A DNA stretch of 64,000 nucleotides from Hemerocallis citrina (GCA_017893485.1 CM030360.1:150728647-150792646), one strand, 5' to 3'. Numbered from the stretch's first letter, positions 1 through 11,333 are shown. A program made the numbers and translations. Notes: generated by a model from the letters alone, not told the origin.

Positions 1-680
1 AGTATCACCATGTTTAGAATGTTGTAGGTATCTACTTGGAATATATACCATGCTTAGATTAATACTAAGTAGTATCACCATATTTAGAATGTTGTAGGTC
101 TCTACTTGGAATATATACCATGCTTAGATTAATACTAAGTAGTATCACCATGTTTAGAATGTTGTAGGCCTCTACTTGGAATATATACCATGCTTAGATT
201 AATACTAAGTAGTATCACCATATTTAGAATGTTGTAGGTCTCTACTTGGAATATATACCATGCTTAGATTAATACTAAGTAGTATCACCATGTTTAGAAT
301 ATTGTAGGTCTCTACTTGAAATACATACCATGCTAAGATTGTGTAGGATTCATGTTTAATCACTTACCATGCTTAGATTGTTGTAGGAAAGCGCAATCCA
401 TGCTTAGGTTGTTGTAGGAAAATTGTATACCATGCTTAGACTAATGATAAGTAGTATTACCATGCTTAAATTGTTGTAGGGTCGATGTTTAATTAATATT
501 GAAGTTGAATACCATGCTTAGGAATGTGTAGGATTAATGTTCAATCACCGACCATGCCTAAGATTGTTGTAGGAATATTTAAGTAGTATGTTATGCTTAA
601 GATTTGTTGTAGGTTCCTACCATACTGAAGAATTGTTGTAGAATAATGTTTAAGTGGTATACCATGCTAAATTGTTGGCA
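1..680. repeat. 70-bp tandem repeat array
   Basis: The word AGTATCACCA begins at 1, 71, 141, 211 and 281, giving an exact 70-bp period over five nearly identical units. Each unit is two related half-units built on ACCATGYTTAGA plus GTTGTAGG. From about 340 to 680 (weakly to 800) the half-unit CCATGCTTAGATTGTTGTAGG-like motif continues in degenerate form with irregular spacing. It lies within the LTR sequence and is probably LTR-internal; it runs off the left edge of the window. Confidence 0.85.
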
Positions 681-1374
681 CTCATGGGTAGGTTGTAGCA
701 ATTAACCATGCTTAAAGTAGTAGGAGACATCCATGCTTAAATCTAGTAGCTATTCGTGCCTTAAATTGTAGTAGCTTCTACTTAAGTTGTATCCATGTCG
801 TGGTTGTAGCGTTAGTGAAGGACTAATCATTTGATAGTTGCAATATTGTGTTGTGAAGTAGTTCTAGTTAATTCCCCAGAAGGAATCCCCTGTTTGAGAT
901 TACATAGTTAGAGCAATGCATGCTTGAATGGTGTATTGTAGCATTCTAGTCAATAGAACAGCGCTTGAATTGTACGTGGTAGTGAAAGATTGAAAAGGAA
1001 CCATGAACCCATGCATCTAGCTCCTAGGTGATTCTAGCTCAACTTAAGAGAGAACCCGAGAATCCAGTCGCATATAGTTCTAGTTCGTTTTGAAAGGAAA
1101 CCGTGAGTTCTAGTGTGTGAGGTTCAAATTGGAATTGGACCCTATCATAGGGGCATTCCTCATCCTTATGGGTAATAAGGGCTGGGAAGATCACTAGTAA
1201 TAGTTAGTTCAATAAAGGTTGTTATGTCGCCTTCGGGCTTCTCATTGGTAGAATACCTATCTCAGACTGTTAGTAGATTCTTCTGTTGCTTCTAATTTTA
1301 GAAGATCGAGTTGCTAGTAAGCACATTTGGTTGCTTATAGGTTTGATTACCTGTATGGTAGTTTGCATATGGTT

Positions 1375-1640
1375 GTGCTCGTACGTGGCTCGACTGGCCC
1401 GTATGTAGCTGTGGGTCTCATACGTAGTTTATTTGGCTCGTATGAAGGTTGTTACTCGTATGCGGCTCGACCAGCCCGTGCATAGCTGTTGGTCTCATAC
1501 GCGGCTTATCTGGCTGGTATGTACGTTGTTATCTCATACGAGAACTGCCTGGCTCATAGGTAGTGGTTGGTTCATACGTAGCTTATTGGCTCGTATGTGG
1601 TTAGTTTACTCGTGTATAGCATGTTAGCTAGTACGCAGTT
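1375..1640. repeat. Degenerate short repeats (TGGCTCGTATG-type)
   Basis: Words such as GGCTCGTATG, GTCTCATACG and CTCGTATG recur about every 25-45 bp in loosely alternating order. No fixed unit can be set by eye. It is a second repetitive block inside the same LTR. The rest of the LTR (680-1375 and 1640-3100) shows nothing I can name beyond short C/G-rich patches. Confidence 0.5.
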
Positions 1641-3168
1641 GTTATGCTCATCTAGGGCGATACTATTACCCTAGGGGCTGTCGACCATCAAGACATATGT
1701 TTTCCTATTCCTAAGGGACCGTGGACGAGTCACTCCTTGTGTGCCGTCGGATCTTAACCAGTGTAGGTTGATCGCGGACCGGAGTATAGACGGAATCCAA
1801 GTTCAGGGTAGTGGCATGCATGTATGATCGTATTGCCGGGGTCTTGGATTGATAGGCCATGAATCAGATCCTAAGGGATTCTGGTAAGCCTGGGTTGAGC
1901 AGCCTAGTAGAGTTGTCTTGCGAAGTCTAATTTAAGACCTAGCATGTTGTGTTTATAATATTGTCATCCCTAGGATTGTTCAGGATTAGTGACATCATTA
2001 GGATAGTGACTTATAAATATCATTTACTTAAACCTTTTGCCAGAAAGAGAGGAGTCGGTTGTAGGGGGCCCCTTACGACCAACTCGTCCTTTGGGGCAGA
2101 ACTTAGGTGGTGTTAATTGTGTTGTACCTTCCCGTCAAAGGGATACGTACGGTGCCTTCTCACGAGTTGGGAGCACGGGTTCGTATCTCACACTGTTAAT
2201 TCCTGGAGTGCCATGATAAGGCGGGCGGAGCTAGGGGATGGACCCCGGAACTCCGTCGGGTCCTATGCCGGGAAAGCGAACAGGCCATAGATTGCAGTCT
2301 ATGAGTTAGGGGGCCACAGGGGATACTTCGAGCTAACCTGTGTTGCGGTAACCCCGAGGGTTCGTCTGGTTTTTGAGTGAGGTCCGGTTAGCCGGGTAGT
2401 AGTGGCAAACATAGACACCATGAGCGGATTGCATTAGTGGGACTTGACCACATCTGCAACCTCATCAGTCACGTTGTATCTGTTAGGAACAGGTTGGGTA
2501 CAATTAGAAATGCATAACACGGGTTCAAATCCCTATATATGGAGAAACGGCTCGAGAAGGGCGCATGTAGTATGGGCTGCATGTTGCTTCGGAGACTTGC
2601 TGGCATTAGAATAGGAGCATCCTAGTTTTAGTTAATATTGCGTTAGATTCTAGTCATAGCACTCACGAACACTTAAACTACACCGACACAATTACCATGT
2701 TTCTGTATGTTGTTTTGGGAGATTCGCCGCTATGTTATCAGCCTTAAAGCGTCAGTGAATACTGACGTTCCCACTTCAATAGGTACTGGATCGTAGAAGT
2801 ACAAGTGCGAGATTCAGGAGGACTCAAGGCAAGGAAAGCGAGGAGTCAATGTCATGTTTAGCTTCCGCTGTAATAATTACGTTGATTATCTATTATTGAA
2901 AAGTACTCAAGTGAGAGTTACCAAGCGTTGTTCTTCATTCCTTGTACTGTGATGTATGTTGTTGAAAGTTGTAATACTTGGAAATGTAAAGGTGTTATTG
3001 TAACACTATTGTAATGTATTGCAGTTGTATAATATTTAAACTTGTAATACATTGGGTGTTGAATAAAAAGTTTTAAATTATCCTTTTTTTCTGTGTATTG
3101 TGACTAATTGATGAAAAGGTCCTGGCTCGTGTCTCGAATTCTCCATATAGGAAGTTCGGGGCGTTACA

Positions 3169-4342
3169 GCAGGAGTGGCAACGGACGAGGGTGCCTTGGT
3201 GGGTCGGCCCGACGAAGGACCCATGCTCGTCCTCTTCCTCTTCTTGCCATCGGCGATTTTGCTTCGTTCCGCCATCATGCCCTTAAAGTCCATATTCGGC
3301 GCCTCTGTCCAAAGGGTTAGAAGAAGTTAGAAGAATGTACGTGGCGATAAAAGAGAATTGCGAAGTGAGATGTCAGGAGCGTACTCGGGTCGATCGGACT
3401 AAGGCCTGACCCGTGCAGCACCTCCTCGGTCACCTCCCTGCAGCTCAACATCGGGAGAGCGATCAGCTTGGCCGCCACCCCCACCTCGGCAGTGGTCAAC
3501 ACCGGCTCGGCCTTTGCAAACTTCGATACCTCCTTCTTCCACCGAGTTGGGAAATCCAATGTCAAGGGCCCCTTTATTAGAAAAAACTTCCCCTTCCACA
3601 GCTTTATCGAATCAGGATCCTCTATTAACTTAACTTCTCTCCGGGGTGACAAGTAATAGCGAGGCTCGAGCTTACTCATCCTGTTGATTCAGTATAAACT
3701 TCGGAGGATGACGAGCTCCAGCTCCACTTCGGCAATTCGACATTGAAGCAGAAAGCCGAGCACGTGGCGCCAAGTGTTCGGCATGAACTGTATGGGGGCC
3801 AGAAAGTACCACTGAAGGACTGCCATCACAAAGGGATGAAGGGGGAAGCGCATACCAGCATTCAAGGGGTCGTAAGCGAAGACGCATGTGTCCGGTGTCA
3901 GGACAGTGTTCGCTCGCATCCCGGGGCCGGGAAGGACCAGCCTGTACTCCTGAGGGATGGCGAACCCCTTTCTAATCCGGAGGAGACCCCGCTCGGTTAG
4001 CACCGAAGGGAGGTCATCCACCTCGGTGACCTCCCTCATATCGTTCTCCACATAGGCCACCATGCGACCAATGACCGCCTTGCTCAGCAGCTCGCCGCTG
4101 TTCTGCCTTATCCCAGCATGACCAGACAACACACCAGGCATCCGACCCGATTCGTCAACTCGTCTATCAATCTCCACAATCTCCTCAACTACCGAGGACC
4201 GAACCACTACCCTCTTCTTCTCCTCGGCCGTAGACGACCTTGCTACCTCCTTCCCCTTTCTACGGCTCACTACTTCTCTCCCCTCCTCGGCATTCCGACC
4301 TCCCGAGGACGATGCCTCACTTTCCGAGTTTACTATTGACAT
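3169..4342 (-). pseudogene. Antisense ORF of a Tat-type element (plant gypsy-type transposon domain, PF04195-like)
   Basis: Read on the minus strand, the best start is the ATG at 4342-4340 (MSIVNSESEASS); the frame is open upstream to 4474. Residues 1-110 are charged and low complexity. The conserved core follows, including the segment FPLHPFVMAVLQWYF (about 3820-3865), typical of the plant PF04195-type domain. The frame ends near 3689 and continues in another frame at 3679-3317 (motif KLWKGKFFLIKG), and again in a third frame from 3293 down to 3169, where a basic, Ser/Pro-rich segment is cut by the LTR boundary. So there are two frame breaks (about 3685 and 3300-3317) plus an insertion. The function of these antisense ORFs is unknown. 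Family assignment is by motif and context. Confidence 0.55.
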
Positions 4343-4479
4343 CTCGAATAAATATTTAAGGCAATGAAGACTGACCTTGATGTGACGTATCCTTGAAGTG
4401 ACATTTACGGTCGGAAAGAGTTCGCCAAAAATTGCCTGGCCCTTGCGACAGCTAGCACAACTGCCTTGGAGCACAAATC

Positions 4480-4734
4480 GCCACTAGCAGAACAACTCAA
4501 GAGCAAAAGTAAAAACTTGGAAGTAAAAGTGAGAAATAAGCTAACGGGTGAGGGGGGTGAGAACTTATAGCCAAGAAACTGACTGTTGGGCTTTCGAAAC
4601 GCTTAGAGGCCCATTAAGGGAGACAAAACGACAAAAAAGAGAAAGCTGCGACGGTTCAGAGGAAAGACGCGTCAGTTCGCTTAACATCACCGCTCGACGA
4701 CTCGTGACTCGCCGAACCACCAAGTCAATCTGAC
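4480..4734. other. Unique sequence upstream of the antisense ORF
   Basis: This spacer lies between the antisense ORF and the 333-bp array. It would hold the promoter of the antisense ORF if one exists. A short GA-rich stretch is present (4600-4670). No gene is supported. Confidence 0.4.
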
Positions 4735-6050
4735 GAACTGACGGGGTACCGACCTCCACATATGGAGAAAAATGCCGCCGAGCCATTTTTACTGTCAGAT
4801 TGTCTCAAAATTCGCGTCGAAACATGATGGACGATTCAGATCACGCCATGCCCACAAAATGACAAGATAACGTTTTCTCGTGATCTGAACCTCCAACTTC
4901 GTAATACGAGCCATGATGAGCGTCTCAGATCCCACCACGTGGCTCGAAGACTCGATCCAATCTACTAAGCCACCGGAGTGCTCCGCCGAGCTACTGAACA
5001 GCTCAGCCCAGCCGCCGAGCTACTGTGATCAGAGGACGAGCCACCGAGCCACCAGGCCGCTCTGGCCGAACTAACGGGGTACCGACCTCCACATATGGAG
5101 AAAAATGCTGCCGAGCCAGTTTCATCGTCAGATTGTTTCAAAATTCACGTCGAAATATGATGGACGGTTCAGATCATGCCACGCCCACAAAATGATAAGA
5201 TAGCATTTTCTCGTGATCTAAACCTCCAACTTCGTGATACGGGCCATGATGAGCGTCTTAGATCCCACCACGTGGCTCGAAGACTCGATCCAATCTGCCA
5301 AGCCACCGGAGCGCTCAGCCGAGCTACCGAATAGCTCAGCCCAGCCGTCGAGCTACTGTGGGCAGAGGGCGAGCCACCGAGCCACTAGGCCGCTCTGGCC
5401 GAACTGACGGGGTACCGACCTTCACATATGGAGAAAAATGCCACCGAGCCAATTTTACCGTCAAATTGTCTCAAAATTTGTGCCCGAATCTGATGAGCGG
5501 CTCAGATCATGCCACGCCCACAAAATGACAGGATAGCATTTTCTCGTGATCTGAACCCCGTCCTCGCAATTCGTGTCATGATGAACGTTCCAGATTAAGC
5601 CACATGTCCCAACGATTCATTCCGAGCTGCCGATTCACCGGAGTGCTCAGTCGAGCTACCGAACAGCTTAGCCGAGCTACCGAGCTACTATGGGCAGAGG
5701 ATGAGCTACCGGGCCGCTTTGACCGAACTGCCGAGGTACCGACCCTCACATTTGAAGAAAAATGATGCTGAACCACCTCAATTGTTGGATCATGTCAAAA
5801 AATGTGCTAGAACATGATGAACGGCCCAGATCGCGCCACGCTCACAAAATGACAAGATAGCGTTTTTTCGTGATCTGAGCCGCCCTCCTCGTGATTCGCG
5901 CCATGATGAGCAATACAGATCCTGCCTCGTAGCTCGGCCATTTGCTACGATCCGAGCCACCGAGCTACCGAGGTACAGGAGGCTGAGGTGCCGAGGCACC
6001 GACCTTCGCATACGGGGAAAAAGCTGCCAAGCTACTCAGACTGTCCGATC
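4735..6050 (+). repeat. 333-bp tandem repeat array in the 3' UTR of the Tat-type element
   Basis: The junction word GAACTGACGGGGTACCGACC starts at 4735, 5068 and 5401 (exact 333-bp spacing, one mismatch in the second copy). Diverged copies begin near 5725 (324 bp on) and 5985 (about 260 bp on). Each unit carries CACATATGGAGAAAAATG, a conserved CGTTTTCTCGTGATCTGA block, and a proline/CCGAGC-rich tail of short sub-repeats (GAGCTACCGA). Copies diverge from left to right. Short ORFs here are accidental. Confidence 0.85.
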
Positions 6051-6520
6051 CTCCAGAAAACTGCGCTCAACACTGATGAAGGGCCTAGATTACGCCACGA
6101 CATAATTCGGTATTAAAAATTAATTTTTATTTATTAAAATCAATTTATTTATTTAAAAATTGAGAAAAAATGATTAAAAATTCGGAAAAATTAATTAAAA
6201 ATTCTAAAAAATAATTATAAATCCGGAAAAATATTTTTGAGCCCTTGGGTAAATAATTATGGCTTAGAAGAGTCAATTAAGACCCCCGAACAACGAATTA
6301 ATACTTCACAAAATTAAATAAGTGATCCAAAAAATAGATAAAAATTAAAAAAAACCACCAAGAGTCCAGGAGAGCTCAGGAACAACCTAGAGCGCGCGAC
6401 TAACTCAGAAAATCACCACAATACCTCATGCAAAGATTCAACGCCCCTCATTCGGACTCCGATACAACCCTGAAAGCCATTGAAACAGTAAAACTACTCA
6501 AAGGCTAAACCCGCTCAGCC
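6051..6520. other. AT-rich spacer before the polypurine tract
   Basis: Positions 6110-6350 are dominated by AAAATTAATT-type sequence, followed by mixed sequence to the polypurine tract. No coding potential or repeat with a fixed unit was seen. Confidence 0.5.
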
Positions 6521-6539
6521 TTTGGGAGTGGGGGGCTCG
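6521..6539 (+). promoter_or_regulatory. Polypurine tract of the Tat-type element
   Basis: TTTGGGAGTGGGGGGC immediately precedes the LTR start TGATATGG at 6540. A purine-rich run just upstream of a 3' LTR is the plus-strand priming site in LTR retrotransposons; it sets the element's direction. Confidence 0.6.
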
Positions 6540-7106
6540 TGATATGGCTAAAAATAGGGTTAAATCAGAACCGTCCAAATCGGGCACGAATCTTAAAGCT
6601 TGGGGGTAAAATGGTAATCTCACCTATAAGCGGGTCTGAAATGGGTTCTGGGTTTTCTCTCCAAAAGCCCAATAACCCACGAACGGATCCGCCTTAACTG
6701 GGTGCTGGTCCCAACCCGCAAGAAACCCAGTTTAGCTGGATAGAATTCGGGTTTCTGATTCATCCTAATCAACGGCCCTGATTCACATCTATCCTTTCAC
6801 TGGGAATTAGGGATTTCATTCCTAATTTGATCCCAAAGGAGGCTATAAATACCCCCCATCCACCACCATTAGGAGGTAATCAATCTTTTGCTAGTTTACG
6901 CTTTTTCATAATTTTTTCTGATTACTGACTTGAGCGTCGGAGGGTGCGTCACCGGGATCAACCCCGGTGTCTCGCACTTTTTGCAGGTGAACGACGGGAG
7001 TCAACGGTCAAACTCCGGTGGAAAGGTTCCAGGTTTGCTATTCGGTTTTCCTAAGAATCCACAAATTCTATCTGTTTATCCCCACACCAGATTTAGCGGT
7101 AACACA
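6540..7106 (+). mobile_element. 3' LTR of the Tat-type element
   Basis: It starts TGATATGG after the polypurine tract. A TATA box (CTATAAATAC, 6844-6853) is followed about 90 bp later by ACTTGAGCGTCGGAGGGTG (6926-6944), a sequence style common in the R/U5 part of plant Ty3 LTRs. A small imperfect hairpin (ACCGGGATCAACCCCGGTG, 6951-6969) follows. The right end is placed at about 7106 (GGTAACACA) by analogy only; no second LTR is available for comparison. Confidence 0.55.
6844..6853 (+). promoter_or_regulatory. TATA box in the Tat-type LTR
   Basis: CTATAAATAC followed by a C-rich stretch. Transcription would be expected to start about 30 bp downstream, near 6880. Confidence 0.55.
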
Positions 7107-8407
7107 ACCAAAATGAAATACATGAAGTTCTCAAAACTCTAATCCAAACTAATCATTTCTTTTTTTTCTCCACTTTGTCTCCCCATTGCACCTTTATAAA
7201 AAAAAATTAAAATGGATAAATAACAAATTTACTTTAACTATCTTTCTTGAATGTAGAGTTTGCACCCTTCACTGGTAAACTCCAGTCATCCCAATCCTAT
7301 ATATCCAAACATACACTAAAAGTTCTTATATGTTATATTATCCATAGTTTCTAATAACCAGTGAAGGGAATACTTCACGATAGTATTTTTTCTTGTAGTA
7401 AAGAAATTATTGTTGCATATTTGCCAACTTATTTTAGGTTGCTAGTGAGCTTACCTATCCTGCTTTGGTTTGGAAGCCCAAATTGAGGCCACCAAATAAT
7501 CCATCTCTCACTTGCGTACATCTTAAATCAAAACCAATAAAAAACTCATCAAATAAATCACCAAATTAAAATTTTTTAAACCAAAAAAGTAAAACAATCA
7601 TACATCTCTGAACTTAAATTGTATGCACACACAAAGTTTGATTTAGCAAAAAACTGAGTAATCCCCTGCGCACAAAAAATTAAAAATTAGAATGAGAATT
7701 CGGTTAATGAGATGAAATTAGAGTCATCGTATCGCATATAGAGGCTCTCGATTTGGCGGAGGGGAGTCGCCGATACGGAGTCGCTTGATATTCGCGCTCG
7801 ATTTGGTGGAGGGGAGTCACCGATACAGAATCAGCAGCGGATCAGATATCGGCGACGACCACTTGATTGAGCTTCAACATTGGATTTGGATTTGGATTTA
7901 CTTTGAGATTTTCAAATTTTCAAATTTTCAAATTTTCAAATTTTTTCAAATTTCGAAAATTTTAAAATTTTAAAATTTTGTAAAAATTTTAAAAAAATTT
8001 TAATTTTTGATTTTTTCAAAATTTAAAATTTTTCGAATTTCCAAAATTTTAAATTTTAAAATTGTTTAAATTTTTTGATTTTTTCAAAATTTAAAATTTT
8101 TCAAATTTCCAAAATTTGAAAATTTTAAATTATTTAAATTTTTTGATTTTTTTGTTTTTTTGAAAATTTTATTTTTTTAATTTTCAAAAATTTCAAAATT
8201 TCTAAAATATCTAGAATTTTGAAAAAATAAATAATTTTTTTTAAAATTTAAAATTTTTAAATATTTAAAATATATATTTTTTTATTTTTTATTTTTTTAT
8301 TTTTTATAATTTTTTTATTTTTAAAATTTTCTTAATTATTTTTAAAGATTTTAAATTTTAAATTTTTTTAGTTTTTAATTTTTTTAATTTTTAATTTTCT
8401 TAATTTT

Positions 8408-8408
<1 letters not shown>
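7107..8408. other. AT-rich intergenic DNA with low-complexity A/T blocks
   Basis: No gene was seen. A direct repeat of about 55 bp occurs at 7744-7850 (TCGATTTGGYGGAGGGGAGTC at 7749 and 7799, CGCCGATACGGA / CACCGATACAGA following). From 7900 to 8408 the sequence is an almost pure mixture of TTTCAAATTT, AAAATTTT and TTTTTATTTT words, including a short TTTTCAAA tandem run at 7912-7945. Confidence 0.6.

Positions 8409-8410
<2 letters not shown>

Positions 8411-8493
<83 letters not shown>
8411..8493. repeat. (TA)n(GA)n microsatellite
   Basis: About 52 bp of alternating TA are followed directly by about 30 bp of GA. A second block of the same composite structure lies at 8646-8710. Confidence 0.95.
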
Positions 8494-8499
<6 letters not shown>

Positions 8500-8645
8500 A
8501 AATAATTAAATAAATAAAGGAGTTGTTTTGGATGTGGGGATTTGAATTTGAGTTTTGGCGGGAAAAATATGTTTTATGAGGTTAGATTGGGTGTTTGATT
8601 TTGGGGAGATTAAAGGAGAGCCACTTGATAGCTTTCTTTGTGTTT

Positions 8646-8710
<65 letters not shown>
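8646..8710. repeat. (TA)n(GA)n microsatellite abutting a foldback element
   Basis: About 36 bp of TA then 29 bp of GA, ending two bases before the inverted repeat at 8713. The other end of that element (10314) is followed within six bases by another TA run (10321-10347). Confidence 0.95.
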
Positions 8711-8712
<2 letters not shown>

Positions 8713-8714
<2 letters not shown>

Positions 8715-10314
8715 TTCGGGTGAGAACCATTCCGTGGGGTGAGAACCTAAGGGCCTATCCCAGCCATTCATCTATGTAATCTTAACGGTCAAGATTTTTT
8801 AAAATTAAACAATAAGATTAATTAATTTCTGCATTAAGATGTCAATCCCTTTAATTAAGGGATGGGGACCGCGTAATAAAAGGAATGAAAGATCACAGAT
8901 TATTAGGCAACATATATTGCCTTTTTTATTTTATTTTCAGCCGAACCACAATCTTCATCAGGATGAACAACATTTGTTGCTACGTACAATGTTGCTAAAT
9001 ATGAAATTTTTATCTACTTACAATACAGTCAGTTGCTATATAGTGAACGAATTGGTGAAGGAACGAATTGGTGATGATTCTGAAGTTGCTATTAAGCTGG
9101 GATACAAAATCTTCTCGAATAGTAACTGTAATAATTATAAATAGCAACTGTAATAATTATAAATAGCAACTGAAATAATTATAAATTGCAACTAAAATTG
9201 GTGAAGGAATACTATAAATAGCAACTGAAGTTAAAATTATAAATAGCAACTGAAGTTGCTATTGTATCTACTTACAATACAGTCAGTTGCTATATAGTGA
9301 ACGAATTGGTGAAGGAACGAATTGGTGATGATTCTGAAGTTGCTATTAAGTTGGGATACAAAATCTTCTCGAATAGCAACTGTAATAATTATAAATAGCA
9401 ACTGTAATAATTATAAATAGCAACTGAAATAATTATAAATAGCAACTGAAATTGGTGAAGGAATACTATAAATAGCAACTGAAGTTAAAATTATAAATAG
9501 CAACTGAAGTTGCTATTGTATCTACTTACAATACAGTCAGTTGCTATATAGTGAACTAATTGGTGAAGGAACGAATTGGTGATGATTCTGAAGTTGCTAT
9601 TAAGTTGGGATACAAAATCTTCTCGAATAGCAACTGTAATAATTATAAATAGCAACTGAAATAATTATAAATAGCAACTGAAATTGGTGAAGGAATACTA
9701 TAAATAGCAACTGAAGTTAAAATTATAAATAGCAACTGAAGTTGCTATTGTATCTACTTACAATACAGTCAGTTGCTATATAGTGAACTAATTGGTGAAG
9801 GAACGAATTGGTGATGATTCTGAAGTTGCTATTAAGTTGGGATACAAAATCTTCTCAAATAGCAACTGTAATAATTATAAATAGCAACTGAAATAATTAT
9901 AAATAGTAACTGAAATAATTATACAGCAATACCTGACCACTTAAACAGCAACTGTAATAATTATAAATAGCAACTGTAATAAACAGTAACTGTAAGGAAC
10001 GAAATAGTGAATGATTCTGCAGTTCCTATTAATTTGGGAAACAAAATCTTCTCCAATATTTTACGGGAATAAATTATTTCTCTCTCCAATTTGACCAAAT
10101 TTGCCTTAACCGTCGCACACAAAAAAAGGCAATTTATAATTATTCCTTTTATTACACGGTCCCCATCCCTTAATTAAAGGGATTGACATCTTAATGCAAA
10201 AATTAATTAATCTTATTGTTTAATTTTAAAAAATCTTGACCGTTAAGATTACACAGATAAATGGCTAGGATAGGCTCTTAGGTTCTCACCCCAGGGTTGG
10301 TTCTCACCCGAACC
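8713..10314. mobile_element. Foldback/MITE-like element with about 170-bp terminal inverted repeats
   Basis: The left terminus GGTTCGGGTGAGAACC (8713-8728) is matched in inverted orientation by GGTTCTCACCCGAACC at 10299-10314. The inverted similarity extends inward about 170 bp on each side (for example GGGATTGACATCTTAATGCA near 10177 against its complement near 8835, and GGTCCCCATCCCTTAATTAA against its complement). No transposase is encoded; the 101-aa frame at 8839-9144 only reads through the inverted repeat. The interior holds a minisatellite. No convincing target duplication is visible; both ends lie next to TA microsatellites, as in elements that target (TA)n. Confidence 0.75.
9011..9985. 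repeat. About 254-bp tandem array inside the foldback element
   Basis: TATCTACTTACAATACAGTC starts at 9011, 9265, 9519 and 9751 (spacings 254, 254, 232). Each unit contains a nested about 22-bp repeat, AATAATTATAAATAGCAACTG, in variable number, which explains the shorter last unit. Each unit boundary carries the perfect hairpin AATAGCAACTGAAGTTGCTATT-type sequence (10-bp stem, 2-nt loop; e.g. 9243-9264). Confidence 0.85.
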
Positions 10315-11325
10315 GACCCCTATATATATATATATATATATATATATTTCATATTTTCATAACTGTAGCACAAAAAAATTACCAAAAGTTTTTTTTAAAC
10401 CAATCTTTTTATGGGGGCCACATTTCGAGAGTTCGCCTTGGGCCCCGTGAACTTAGACCAGATCCTGTTGATATAGTAACTAATATAGTGACCAATTTAG
10501 CTCACTTCATTATTTGTAAAACCATCAGAACTATTTCACCTATTTGCATGACAACAAATCTATGCTACCCCGGCGTTTGGGTAGAAACACCGGGTAGCAC
10601 CCTCGTTAAAAAATACACCCCGGTCTACCCGATGTTGGGATAGAGGATATAGGGTCTCTCATGGAGACCAATACAATTATTTATAGAGATATAGAAAATC
10701 CTATGTTGTAGTCTAAATCCTTCACTATGTGACTCTCAAGCCTCACTGAAAGATACTTTGTTGTTACAATGAAAAACTCTCAGATGAAGTACTGCCTTCT
10801 ATAGAGGTCATTACAATAATTTATAGAGATTTAGAAAACCCTAGGTTGTAAATATTTCTTTCGTAATTATTCAAAGTTATACCTGAACCCCAAGTAATAT
10901 AAAAGCCAAACATTGACTCTAAATAAAATATCCAATCAATTAGAATTTAGAACCTTTTGATAATATATTAACTTCAAATTGGGACATACAGCTAACATTA
11001 ATTAGCATTTTAAACTAAATAACTGATGCTCTAGTTGATTGCCATGGTTGGCTGAAATTTGTTAATCAAATAAGCTCATTTATTTAACTAGTTATCATTC
11101 TATAGATTAGTTTTTACTTTGATTAACTTAAGATGGAGAAATTTAGTTAATTGAATTGTTTCCTTCAAAACATGGAAGAGCTTTCTTCATTCGTAATGGA
11201 GTACTTGAATAGAGTTAACCTTATTAGTTCATTATTTACTTAATTGTGATTCGTAACGTAAATTAAATTTGTCCAGTAATTGTAACTTTTTACTTATTTT
11301 GGTGACGGTGGCTAAGATTGGAGTA
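10315..11325. other. Intergenic DNA flanking the hAT element
   Basis: A TA run lies at 10321-10347. A long imperfect hairpin (GCTACCCCGGCGTTT ... AAACACCGGGTAGC) lies at 10563-10597, similar in style to CACTA subterminal repeats elsewhere in the window. A direct repeat around ATTTATAGAGATWTAGAAAA occurs at 10680 and 10818. No gene is supported. Confidence 0.45.
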
Positions 11326-11333
11326 GTTGCTAC
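11326..11333. repeat. Left 8-bp target-site duplication of the hAT element
   Basis: GTTGCTAC directly precedes the terminus TAGGGATGGCAAC; the identical octamer follows the other terminus at 15223-15230. Confidence 0.85.

Larger units (their letters stand above)
1..3168 (+). mobile_element. 3' part of a long Ty3/gypsy (chromovirus-type) LTR
   Basis: No coding capacity is visible. The segment ends at 3168 in TTCGGGGCGTTACA, the same kind of terminus as the two other Ty3-type LTR families in this window (21761, 51699), preceded by similar T/G-rich sequence with AATAAA-like stretches around 3060. Unlike those, it is not followed by a tRNA-Met primer site, so it is a 3' LTR or a solo LTR. Its left end and any internal domain lie outside the window. 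The right flank resumes, on the minus strand, the reading frame of the Tat antisense ORF, so this LTR was inserted into that ORF. The first five flanking bases are GCAGG (3169-3173); the matching left target duplication cannot be seen. Confidence 0.6.
3169..7106 (+). mobile_element. 3' part of a Tat-lineage Ty3/gypsy retrotransposon
   Basis: The order seen is antisense ORF, tandem-repeat array, AT-rich stretch, polypurine tract (6521-6539) and LTR (6540 to about 7106). An extra ORF on the opposite strand between pol and the 3' LTR, and a repeat-rich hypervariable 3' untranslated region, are described hallmarks of the plant Tat/Retand/Ogre lineage. Gag and pol are not in the window; they would lie left of the LTR that interrupts the antisense ORF at 3168. 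Direction is set by the polypurine tract and the LTR TATA box, both on the plus strand. Lineage is inferred from organisation, not from a polymerase sequence. Confidence 0.6.

Noticed and set aside
1..680. CRISPR-like array
   Set aside because: The 70-bp units are contiguous, without unique spacers, in a plant LTR context; it is a tandem repeat.
8839..9144. 101-aa open frame in the foldback element
   Set aside because: It reads through the terminal inverted repeat and the start of the minisatellite; no domain and no coding-type conservation between repeat units.
10562..10600. Hairpin as a CACTA terminus
   Set aside because: No CACTA-type end or TSD nearby; only a stylistic similarity to subterminal repeats, so kept as an unnamed hairpin.
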